From: JBBQSN01 sp038213835
GTDB taxonomy: Bacteria > Actinomycetota > Actinomycetes > Actinomycetales > CAWJMD01
Reading direction: 5' to 3'
Assembly: GCA_038213835.1 (NCBI GenBank)
Contig: JBBQSN010000109.1
Coordinates: 1-12,059 of the forward strand
Length of the DNA stretch: 12,059 nucleotides
Shown: in pieces, positions 1 through 5,901 of the stretch
Numbering within the stretch: the first letter of the stretch is position 1
How the letters are laid out: every line of letters starts with the position of its first letter
Position numbers and translations under genes: made by a program
The notes under the pieces: generated by a model
What the model was told of the DNA's origin: nothing
Seen by the model: only the letters and a program-made list of their open reading frames with translations
Database searches by the model: none

Positions 1-1
1 C

Positions 2-283
2 TGCGCTGCACCGTTCGTCGACGGTAACGGTGTCGTGGCCAGGGCGCTCCAGCGAGCGCTGGTCGTGGGTCGCGGCCTCGACCCGATGGGGGCGGTCGTC
101 CCGGAGTCGGGCCTGCTCGCCGACGCCTCCGGGTACGCCGAGGCGCTGCACGGCTACGCGTCGGGAGGGCGGGACGGCGTCGCCGGGTGGTTGCGGTTCA
201 CGGCCTCGACCGTGGTCGCCGGTGCGGCTGACGGCACGGTCATCGCCGACGCCGTGCTGGCCGGTCGGCTCCCGCGCGGCTGA
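2..283 (+). CDS. Fic/DOC-family protein, C-terminal fragment with degenerate active site
   Basis: This open frame enters from the left edge and ends at TGA 281-283, so only the last 93 residues are visible. It begins with APFVDGNGVVAR, which aligns with the Fic signature HPFx(D/E)GN(G/K)RxxR. Fic proteins normally transfer AMP or another phosphate-linked group onto a target hydroxyl using the motif His, with the Arg residues binding phosphates. Here the His position is Ala and the Arg after GNG is Val, while Asp, Gly-Asn-Gly and the distal Arg remain, so classical AMPylation looks unlikely. An alanine-rich helical tail follows. A diverged Fic-like protein beside the ssd/tad genes fits what I recall of actinobacterial gene neighbourhoods, but the link is inference. 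It converges on the next gene with a 28-bp gap and no obvious terminator. Confidence 0.7.
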   Translation, partial: CAAPFVDGNGVVARALQRALVVGRGLDPMGAVVPESGLLADASGYAEALHGYASGGRDGVAGWLRFTASTVVAGAADGTVIADAVLAGRLPRG

Positions 284-311
284 GCCCGGTGCGACACACT
301 CCGAACGGTCC

Positions 312-1379
312 TCAGTCGCAGGCGCGGGCCACCTCGCGCACGACCCAGGCGTTGACCACGACGTAGTCGAGCACGAGGGCGACCTCCTCCTCGTCGACCT
401 CGAGGGCTACCTGGGTGCCGGCGTCGACCTGCTGCGCGTTCACCGTGCAGGTGTCGACCTCGAGGGCGACGGCGATGGTGGTCATGGGGGCGTCCTGCCC
501 GCCCGGCACCAGGACGGGCGACGCGGGCTCGGTGACCAGCCGGACGCCGTCCGGGGCGGTGAGGGTGACCTGGAGGTCGTCGCGGAAGCCGCGCAGCGTG
601 AGGTAGAGCCGTCCGTCAGCGCGCACCACCGTGCTCTGCACGACGACGGGCGCGGCCACTGCGCCGCAGGCCGTCTCGACGACCGAGCTGGACGTGACGG
701 GGAAGCCGCCGATCCTGGTGCCGTCCAGGACGGTGTCGCGGAGGTCCGGGCCGGAGAGCGTGACCCGCAGGTCACCGTCGCGCGAGCCGCCGCGGGCTAC
801 CGGACCGGCGCACGCCGCGACCGTCGCCTCGACCCTCCCGGACACGTACCTCTGCGGCTCGACCGTGAGGTCGTCGGCGAGCTCGAGCCCGACCCCGGAC
901 GGGCGCCCGTCGAGGCCGCCCTCGAGGTCGGCGTCCGTGACCGTGACGCGGTCGGAGCCCGTGTTGACGACGTTGAGGCGCAGCACCGCCTGGCCCTGGC
1001 CGTCGACGCTGGAGTAGTCGAGCCACGCGACCACGCTCGCGGCGCGGTCGCGTCCTGCCTGCCGGGCCTGCTCGGTGACGCCGACGGCGACCAGGCTGGC
1101 GACGAGGCCCACCGCGAGGAGAGCTACGGCCGTGCGCTGCCGCGAGGCGCGCACGGCGTCCAGGCGGGCCATCACCCGGGCCCGGGCGTTCGCGACCGCG
1201 GTGGTCTGCGCTGCGTGGCCGTCCCCGCTGGTCGCGGGGGCCGTCACCGGCTCGGTGTCCAGACGCACGGTCGAGCGGGTGGCCGGGACGGGTCGGGAGC
1301 CGACCGCCCCGCGGTCGGGGGCCGGCCCACCACCCGCGTCGACGTCGTCCACGGCGGAGCCGAGCACCTCGCGACTCAT
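312..1379 (-). CDS. One-pass membrane protein with two extracytoplasmic beta-rich segments, unknown function
   Basis: A 355-residue protein that I do not recognise. Residues 1-80 are a polar, probably cytoplasmic region rich in Ala, Arg, Asp and Pro. Residues 83-101 form one transmembrane helix preceded by Arg residues, so the remaining 250 residues should face outside. That part has two similar beta-rich segments (about 115-240 and 248-355), each with alternating hydrophobics. Each contains two cysteines, at 190/238 and at 311/354, which suggests one disulfide per segment. The start is well supported: ATG 1379 has GGGAGGTG about six bases upstream. Third codon positions are GC-saturated, as in real genes here. 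It points away from the ssd/tad operon. A role in sensing or envelope contact is possible, but nothing in the sequence proves it. Confidence 0.8.
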   Translation of the reverse strand: MSREVLGSAVDDVDAGGGPAPDRGAVGSRPVPATRSTVRLDTEPVTAPATSGDGHAAQTTAVANARARVMARLDAVRASRQRTAVALLAVGLVASLVAVGVTEQARQAGRDRAASVVAWLDYSSVDGQGQAVLRLNVVNTGSDRVTVTDADLEGGLDGRPSGVGLELADDLTVEPQRYVSGRVEATVAACAGPVARGGSRDGDLRVTLSGPDLRDTVLDGTRIGGFPVTSSSVVETACGAVAAPVVVQSTVVRADGRLYLTLRGFRDDLQVTLTAPDGVRLVTEPASPVLVPGGQDAPMTTIAVALEVDTCTVNAQQVDAGTQVALEVDEEEVALVLDYVVVNAWVVREVARACD

Positions 1380-1506
1380 CGCCGCACCTCCCGTCGTGGC
1401 GTGGCGCCATCCTGGTCACCGAGGGGCGACGCCGCCAGCAGGACGCGAAGTCGTGATCGGTCGGTGACCTGGCTCGGACGGCGCACGGCGGGGCCCGGAC
1501 AGGGGT

Positions 1507-1534
1507 GACGGCGGCGTCCGGGGACGCCGCCGTC
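1507..1534. terminator. Perfect 12-bp hairpin, terminator or attenuator candidate
   Basis: GACGGCGGCGTC (1507-1518) and GACGCCGCCGTC (1523-1534) are exact reverse complements around a CGGG tetraloop. There is no U-tract, which is usual for GC-rich actinobacterial terminators. It lies 128 bp upstream of the leftward membrane-protein gene and far from the end of any rightward gene. It could end or attenuate a leftward leader transcript. Confidence 0.5.
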
Positions 1535-1655
1535 GACATGCACGGAGCGGCTATCAGGCGTGCACCTTCTAGTTCGCGGGCCGGGGCGAGCCCGACCCGA
1601 CGAGTCCTCACGAGGACCGGTCGCGCGTGGGTACTGCTTCGTGCATGTGGTCCGT

Positions 1656-1697
1656 TCCGGTGGTCCGGGCGACCCGGGGTCGAAACCCCGAACCGGA
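1656..1697. repeat. Nested inverted repeat with a competing alternative stem
   Basis: An outer 6-bp stem (TCCGGT 1656-1661 with ACCGGA 1692-1697) encloses an inner 6-bp stem (CGGGGT 1675-1680 with ACCCCG 1685-1690) around a CGAA loop. A second pairing, CCGGG 1665-1669 with CCCGG 1673-1677, is mutually exclusive with the inner stem. The arrangement resembles a switching RNA or a protein-binding site; strand and function are unknown. Confidence 0.4.
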
Positions 1698-1856
1698 CGA
1701 ACCGCCACCTCCATTGGTACTCCTCCCACCCGCCGATGGGAAGACCTGCGGCCCCGCGCGTGCGGACACGCCGGAGCGGCGCGCCGCAGGCGGTGCAGAG
1801 GGATACATCTGCTGCGCTTGGTGTGTTTGCCGAGCCGCGGGATGGGGTACATGCTG

Positions 1857-1895
1857 GACACGACTGGTCCACCTCTGGTGGAGACCAGCCGTGTC
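1857..1895. repeat. Long near-perfect inverted repeat upstream of ssd
   Basis: GACACG-a-CTGGTC-CACC pairs with GGTG-ga-GACCAG-c-CGTGTC around a TCT loop, giving 16 base pairs broken only by an A/C mismatch and a GA bulge. It lies about 165 bp before the ssd start, in the divergent spacer. It could be an operator for a dimeric regulator, a leader hairpin or a terminator. Confidence 0.55.
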
Positions 1896-1926
1896 GTGCG
1901 GCTCCTCCCCCCCGAGCCGGACGGCG

Positions 1927-1963
1927 ACGACGGCCCCCGCCACCCCCCGGCGGGGGTCGTCGT
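1927..1963. terminator. Strong 15-bp GC-rich hairpin upstream of ssd
   Basis: ACGACGGCCCCCGCC (1927-1941) pairs with GGCGGGGGTCGTCGT (1949-1963), with one G-T pair and a 7-nt C-rich loop. This is the usual look of a U-tract-free actinobacterial terminator. No recognised rightward gene ends just before it, so it either stops an unannotated transcript from the 1500-1860 region or acts in the ssd leader. Confidence 0.5.
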
Positions 1964-1973
1964 GCGTCCGGCC

Positions 1974-2008
1974 GTGCACAGCCCCGCCGTCAGGGGGTCT
2001 GTCCACAG
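1974..2008. promoter_or_regulatory. Paired CACAG boxes before ssd, DnaA-box-like
   Basis: GTGCACAG (1974-1981) and GTCCACAG (2001-2008) are spaced 27 bp apart, with CAGGGGG at 1991-1997 between them. CTGTCCACA (1999-2007) differs at one base from the high-GC DnaA box TTGTCCACA. The gap before the pilin gene carries a similar set. They may be sites for a shared regulator; no binding protein is known from this sequence. Confidence 0.35.
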
Positions 2009-2059
2009 GTGCTCGTTCGCGGGCAGCGCCCGGGACGCTCCGCCGGGCACGGTCATCGC

Positions 2060-3091
2060 GTGCGCAGATCCGACGGTGCGGGACCCGGCGTGCTCCTGGT
2101 GAGCACCGATCCGGTCCTGGTGGAGCAGGTGCGGCTCGTCGCGGCCGGTGTGGGGGTGCCCTGCGAGGTGACGGCCGATCCGGCCCGCCCCGCCACGCCG
2201 GTGGCCGCGCTGGTGGTGCTGGGTGCCGAGGTCGTCGGTCGCTGCCGGCCGGGCCCGGGCGACCTGGTCGTGGTCCGCGACGACGACCCCGGCCGTCCGC
2301 CGCCCTTGGTCGGCCTGCACGCCGTGCCCTCGGGGCGCGACGCCCTGGCCCGAGCCGTCGCCACGGGGGTCCGGCGCGGTCCCCGCGGACTGGCCGTCGG
2401 CGTGCTCGGCGCCGTGGGTGGGGCCGGTGCGAGCACCCTGGCCCTGGCACTGGCCTGCGCGGGTGACGGCTGGCTGGTCGACGCCGACCCGGTCCGCTCC
2501 GGCACCGAGGCCGCCACCGGGGGCGAGCGCGAGCAGGGCACACGGTGGCCCGACCTGCGCGACCTGGACGGTCCGCTGCCGCCCGGGCTCCTGGCCGAGC
2601 GGCTGCCCCGCGTCGACGGCGTCCCCGTGCTCGGCTGGAGCGCGCTGTCCGACGCCGGGCCGGTCGGCGGGCCGGCGCCGGCCGCGCTCGGGTCGGTGCT
2701 CGAGGCCGCACGCACGGGGACGGCGGTCGTGGCGGTCGACCTCCCCGCCGCCGACGCCGCCACCGCGGGACCGGTCTGGCGGCTGCTCGACGCCGCCGTG
2801 CTCGTCGTCCCGGACGAGGTCCCGGCCGTGGTGTCGGGGCGCCGCCTCCTCGCCGCCCTGCGGCTCGTGGTCGGGACGCCGCAGGTCGTGGTGCGCGAGC
2901 GCCGGGGGCAGGGTCCGGGAGCCCGGGCCGTCGCCGAGGTCCTCGGCGTCCCCGCCGCCGTCCGGTGGCGGGCGCACCCTGCGCTCGGGCGCGCGGCCGA
3001 CGACGGCGACCTGGTGGCGGCGGTCCGGCGCGGCCCGACCGCCGCGGCCGCTGCCGAGGTGCTGGCGGCGCTCGGGGTCGGACGTGGGTGA
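2060..3091 (+). CDS. ssd: Ssd / CpaE-like septum-site and Tad-pilus ATPase-family protein
   Basis: A 343-residue MinD/ParA-type protein of the actinobacterial CpaE-like family ('helicase/secretion neighbourhood CpaE-like'). Relatives position Tad secretion machinery and, in mycobacteria, influence septum formation. Residues 11-100 form a receiver-like N-terminal part (VLLVSTDP start). Residues 114-127 carry a degenerate Walker A, GAVGGAGAST, that lacks the signature lysines. An Asp-rich switch, VDADP, follows at 140-144, then RWPDL near 162-166, typical of the family. Strong ATP hydrolysis is therefore doubtful. The start is uncertain: GTG 2060 gives a short polar lead, while GTG 2090 begins directly at the first beta strand; neither has a clear Shine-Dalgarno site. 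Its end overlaps tadA by 8 bp (GTGGGTGA), implying coupled translation. It is the first gene of the tad operon. Confidence 0.85.
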   Translation: MRRSDGAGPGVLLVSTDPVLVEQVRLVAAGVGVPCEVTADPARPATPVAALVVLGAEVVGRCRPGPGDLVVVRDDDPGRPPPLVGLHAVPSGRDALARAVATGVRRGPRGLAVGVLGAVGGAGASTLALALACAGDGWLVDADPVRSGTEAATGGEREQGTRWPDLRDLDGPLPPGLLAERLPRVDGVPVLGWSALSDAGPVGGPAPAALGSVLEAARTGTAVVAVDLPAADAATAGPVWRLLDAAVLVVPDEVPAVVSGRRLLAALRLVVGTPQVVVRERRGQGPGARAVAEVLGVPAAVRWRAHPALGRAADDGDLVAAVRRGPTAAAAAEVLAALGVGRG

Positions 3092-4241
3092 CGACGCGCT
3101 GCTGGCCAGGGTGCGGGCCAGCCTGGTCGACCGGGCGGCCAGCGGCCCGGCCGAGGTCGCGGCGGCGCTGGGTCGCGACGGCACCTGGGGCTCGCGACGG
3201 CTGCTGGACGCCGTCGACGACGTCACGGCCGAGCTCACCGGTGCCGGCCCGCTGCAGGTGCTGCTCGACGACCCGGAGGTCACCGACGTCCTGGTCAACG
3301 GCCCGGACGAGGTCTGGGTCGACTCCGGCGAGGGGCTGCGCCGGGTGCCCCTCGACCTGGGTCCGCCCGAGCGGCTGCGCGCCCTGGCGGTGCGGCTCGC
3401 GGCCCGCTCGGGCCGGCGCCTCGACGACGCCAGCCCGTACGTCGACGCCCGGCTCCCCGGTGGCACGCGGCTGCACGCGGTGCTGCCGCCCGTGGCGGTC
3501 GAGGGGACGCTGCTGTCGCTGCGGGTCCCGCCGCGGCGCACGTTCTCCCTCGACGACCTGTGCGACAGGGGCACCGTCCCTCCCGGGTGGGAGGCCGTCC
3601 TGGCGGGCACGGTGCGGGCCCGGCTCGGCTTCCTGGTCAGCGGCGGCACCGGGTCCGGCAAGACGACGCTGCTCTCGAGCCTGCTGGGAGAGGTGGCCCC
3701 GCACGAGCGCGTGGTCACGGTCGAGGACACCGCCGAGCTCGCTCCGGCGTGCGCCCACCACGTGCGGCTCGAGGCCCGCCACGCGAACGCGGAGGGCGTC
3801 GGCGCGGTCACCCTGTCCGACCTCGTCCGTCAGGCGCTGCGGATGCGACCCGACCGCGTCGTGGTGGGCGAGTGCCGCGGTGCCGAGGTGCTGGACCTCC
3901 TGTCCGCGCTCAACACCGGCCACGCCGGAGGCTGCGGCACCGTGCACGCGAACGCGGTGGAGCACGTCCCGAGCCGGCTGGAGGCCCTGGGGCTGCTCGC
4001 CGGCGTCGGGCGCGTCGCCCTGGCCCGGCAGACGGCCAGCGCGCTCGACGTCGTGGTGCACCTCGAGCGTCGCGAGGGGCTGCGGCGGGTGGTGACGATC
4101 GGCGTCGTGGTCGACCTCGGCGACCGGGTGGCGGTGCACGAGGCCCTCGTCGCAGGCGGACCACCGGGCGACCCGGGGCGAGCCGGTCCCGGCTGGCCCC
4201 GGCTGGCGGAGCTGCTGGGTCCGTGGGCGCCGCCGTGGTGA
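3084..4241 (+). CDS. tadA: TadA/CpaF-type secretion ATPase
   Basis: A 385-residue cytoplasmic hexameric ATPase of the type II/IV secretion superfamily that powers Tad pilus assembly. The N-terminal domain (about 40-150) contains the family stretch around EVTDVLVNGPDEVWVD (65-80). The motor domain has Walker A GGTGSGKTT (187-195), an Asp box VEDTAEL (213-219), Walker B MRPDRVVVGECRGAE (254-268) and a His box ending TVHAN (286-290), so it should be active. The length suits the short actinobacterial form. The start is GTG 3084, inside the end of ssd; the Shine-Dalgarno site is weak, so coupling to ssd is likely. The last 30 residues (after about 355) are Pro/Gly-rich and poorly conserved in type. 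It is followed directly by tadB. Confidence 0.95.
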   Translation: MGDDALLARVRASLVDRAASGPAEVAAALGRDGTWGSRRLLDAVDDVTAELTGAGPLQVLLDDPEVTDVLVNGPDEVWVDSGEGLRRVPLDLGPPERLRALAVRLAARSGRRLDDASPYVDARLPGGTRLHAVLPPVAVEGTLLSLRVPPRRTFSLDDLCDRGTVPPGWEAVLAGTVRARLGFLVSGGTGSGKTTLLSSLLGEVAPHERVVTVEDTAELAPACAHHVRLEARHANAEGVGAVTLSDLVRQALRMRPDRVVVGECRGAEVLDLLSALNTGHAGGCGTVHANAVEHVPSRLEALGLLAGVGRVALARQTASALDVVVHLERREGLRRVVTIGVVVDLGDRVAVHEALVAGGPPGDPGRAGPGWPRLAELLGPWAPPW

Positions 4242-4981
4242 CCGCCCCGCTGCTCGTCGCGGTGCTGGTCGGCCTGGCCGTCCTGCTGGTGCCGGGTCGC
4301 CCGAGCGGGCGGCTGCGAGCGCTGGCTGCGAACCCGACGGCCCCGCCGGGAACCGGCGGCCGGGGCCGGTGGAGACGGTGGCGGGGGCGCGACCTCCGCC
4401 CAGCCGCCCCGGGTGGCACCGACGTCGCCGCGGTCGCGGCCGAGCTCGCGGCGCTGACCCGTGGCGGCCTGTCTCCCGTCGCGTCCTGGGAGGCCGTGAC
4501 GCCGGGTCTCGGTGCCGACCTGGCCGGGCTGGCCCTGGCCGCTGCTGCACGTGCGGCCGCGAGCGGTCGGCCGGTCCGCGACGTCCTGGTCGCAGCGTCC
4601 ACCGGCCCCCGCCGGGGCCGCGGCGCCGGCGCTGCTGCCCGGGCGCAGCTGGCCGTGCTCGCGGCGACGCTCGGGGTGCAGGAGGCCACGGGTGCGCCGG
4701 TGGCCGACCTGCTCGACCGGGCCGCGGCGGGCCTGCGCGCTGACGCCGACGCCGATCTCGCTCGTCGTTCGGCGCTCGCGGCCCCGCTGGCCACCGCCCG
4801 GGTGCTGGTCGCGCTCCCCCCGCTCGGCCTCGGCCTCGGCGTGCTCGTCGGGGGTGACCCGGTGCAGGTGCTGGTCTCCTCCCCGGCCGGGCGCTGGTGC
4901 TTCGCGGTCGGGGCGCTCTGCGCGGCCGCGGGCTGGGCCTGGTCGCGTGCCCTCGTCCGGCGTGCGGTCCGGCCGCCGTGA
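4238..4981 (+). CDS. tadB: TadB-like inner-membrane platform protein (T2SSF domain)
   Basis: A 247-residue membrane protein of the GspF/TadB family, which together with TadC forms the membrane platform that TadA drives. A first transmembrane helix (3-19) leads to an Arg-rich cytoplasmic linker (20-55). The helical T2SSF domain follows at about 62-180 (TDVAAVAAELAALTRGGLSP, then a second helical hairpin). Two further membrane helices lie at 186-206 and 218-239. GTG 4238 is chosen because it overlaps the tadA stop as GTGA and begins GTGACCGCC, exactly like the tadC start. GTG 4223 is an in-frame alternative adding five residues. There is no separate Shine-Dalgarno site, so translation probably depends on tadA. 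Confidence 0.9.
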   Translation: MTAPLLVAVLVGLAVLLVPGRPSGRLRALAANPTAPPGTGGRGRWRRWRGRDLRPAAPGGTDVAAVAAELAALTRGGLSPVASWEAVTPGLGADLAGLALAAAARAAASGRPVRDVLVAASTGPRRGRGAGAAARAQLAVLAATLGVQEATGAPVADLLDRAAAGLRADADADLARRSALAAPLATARVLVALPPLGLGLGVLVGGDPVQVLVSSPAGRWCFAVGALCAAAGWAWSRALVRRAVRPP

Positions 4982-5532
4982 CCGCCTGGTGGGTCGGTGT
5001 CCTGGTCCTGCTGGCCGTGCTGCTGGGGTCGGCGGGACCCGGGACCCGGGCTCGCCGGCTGCGTCGGCTGGCGGCTGCTGCTCCCGGGGCCGCGGCGGGC
5101 CACCACGTCGACCCGGACGAGGCGCTGCTGCTGGACCTGGTCGCGGCGGCGATGCTGGCCGGGGCGCCGCCGGCGGCCGCACTGGGGCTCGCGGGGGACG
5201 CGGCCGGTGGACGGCTCGGGGCGGGCGTGCGCGACGCCGGCGCGGCCCTGCTGCTGGGCGCTGCCCCGGACGAGGCGTGGCCGGCGGACGCCGCGGTCGC
5301 GCGACTGCGTCGCTGCCTCGAGCTCTCCACCCGGTCGGGGGTGCCGGCCGTCCCCCTCCTGCGCGCCGCCGCCGACACGGCGCGTCGGGACCGCCACCGC
5401 GCGGGTGAGCGCGCCGTGGCCCGTCTGGGCGTGCAGCTGGCCCTCCCGCTCGGGCTCTGCGCCGTCCCGGCCTTCGTGGCCTGGGGCGTGGTGCCCGTCG
5501 TGCTCTCCCTCGCCGGGCAGGTCGGGCCGTGA
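4978..5532 (+). CDS. tadC: TadC-like inner-membrane platform protein (T2SSF domain)
   Basis: A 184-residue partner of TadB. It has an N-terminal transmembrane helix (4-18), a basic linker with GTRARRLRR, a T2SSF helical domain from about 45 to 145, and a C-terminal hydrophobic region (152-180) that could form one or two helices. It is shorter than proteobacterial TadC (about 300 residues), as in other actinobacterial tad loci. The start GTG 4978 overlaps the tadB stop as GTGA, with the same GTGACCGCC context as tadB, so the two are translationally coupled and probably made in equal amounts. It is the last gene of the ssd-tadABC block; a 170-bp gap follows before the pilin gene. Confidence 0.9.
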   Translation: MTAWWVGVLVLLAVLLGSAGPGTRARRLRRLAAAAPGAAAGHHVDPDEALLLDLVAAAMLAGAPPAAALGLAGDAAGGRLGAGVRDAGAALLLGAAPDEAWPADAAVARLRRCLELSTRSGVPAVPLLRAAADTARRDRHRAGERAVARLGVQLALPLGLCAVPAFVAWGVVPVVLSLAGQVGP

Positions 5533-5702
5533 CCTGCTCCGGCCATGAGCAGGGGGCTCGGAACGTGCCCACAGGCCGGGCGCGAGGGCCTGGTTCGTCC
5601 ACAGCCCGGTCCGATCCCTGTCGTCGACCCTCGCGGTGCAGCACGGTGGGTTCAGGACCGGACGACGGGTTCGGATCATTCAGAAGCACTGGAGGAGAAC
5701 AG
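5533..5702 (+). promoter_or_regulatory. Probable control region of the pilin operon
   Basis: A 170-bp gap inside an otherwise overlapping gene set, consistent with a separate pilin promoter. It holds CAGGGGG (5550-5556) and two CACAG boxes, GTGCCCACAG (5565-5574) and TTCGTCCACAG (5594-5604), resembling the set upstream of ssd. A weak hairpin, CAGGCC 5572-5577 with GGCCTG 5587-5592, overlaps the first box. A poor -35/-10 match (TTCAGG 5651, GATCAT 5674, 17-bp spacer) is the best I can see. GGAGGAG at 5691-5697 sits five bases before the pilin ATG and is the strongest ribosome binding site among the tad genes. Confidence 0.45.
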
Positions 5703-5897
5703 ATGTCAGTCGAAGTAGTGCGAACGGTCAGACACGGGCAGGGCCATAGCGGCGAGGACGGCATGGCGACGGCCGAGTACGCCATCGCGACCCTGGCGGC
5801 GTGCGGCTTCGCCGGCTTGCTGGTGGTGATCCTGCGCAGCGAGGAGGTGCGTGGTTTGCTGACCGGCATCGTCGCCCGCGCCCTGTCCGTGGGCTGA
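5703..5897 (+). CDS. DUF4244 Flp-type pilin
   Basis: A 64-residue small pilin, the likely major subunit of the Tad pilus. A polar leader (1-20) ends in GEDG, followed by MATAEYAIATLAACGFAGLL. This matches the class III prepilin pattern, with cleavage after Gly20 giving Glu at +5 and Tyr at +6, then one hydrophobic helix (21-44) that forms the pilus core. A short tail ends at residue 64. ATG 5703 has GGAGGAG five bases upstream, far better than the other tad genes, as expected for an abundant subunit. The prepilin peptidase that should cleave it is not in this window and must be encoded elsewhere. Confidence 0.92.
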   Translation: MSVEVVRTVRHGQGHSGEDGMATAEYAIATLAACGFAGLLVVILRSEEVRGLLTGIVARALSVG

Positions 5898-5901
5898 GCG
5901 C

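Larger units (their letters stand above)
1380..2059. other. Long structured region without a convincing gene
   Basis: About 680 bp between the start of the leftward membrane-protein gene and the start of rightward ssd. Frames through it use many A/T-ending and rare codons (AGA, ACT, TCA, ACA), unlike the neighbours, so it is probably non-coding. It is rich in inverted repeats: 1507-1534, 1604-1617, 1656-1697, 1857-1895 and 1927-1963. It also holds two CACAG boxes near 1974-2008. It should contain the promoters for both flanking genes, but I found no clear -35/-10 pair. A structured RNA of unknown class is possible. No tRNA, tmRNA, RNase P or SRP RNA signature was found. Confidence 0.6.

Noticed and set aside
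284..311. Terminator between the converging Fic-like and membrane-protein genes
   Set aside because: No inverted repeat of useful length in the 28-bp gap.
1675..1714. tRNA or tmRNA-like T-arm (GGGGTCGAAACCCC followed by CACCTCCA on +, GGTTTCGAC on -)
   Set aside because: The loop lacks the TTC at the proper place on either strand, the 53-61 pair fails, and no matching acceptor arm is present nearby.
1999..2007. Chromosomal origin (DnaA boxes)
   Set aside because: Only isolated near-matches are present, without a cluster, an AT-rich unwinding region or dnaA/dnaN genes.
1560..2102. Rightward frame ending at 2102 as a gene upstream of ssd
   Set aside because: No ribosome binding site, shadow-like composition, it crosses the strong hairpins, and it overlaps the supported ssd start region.
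1608..5546. Very long minus-strand frames opposite the tad genes
   Set aside because: Arg/Pro/Ser-rich antisense artefacts of high GC; the plus-strand genes have clear domain motifs and proper overlaps.
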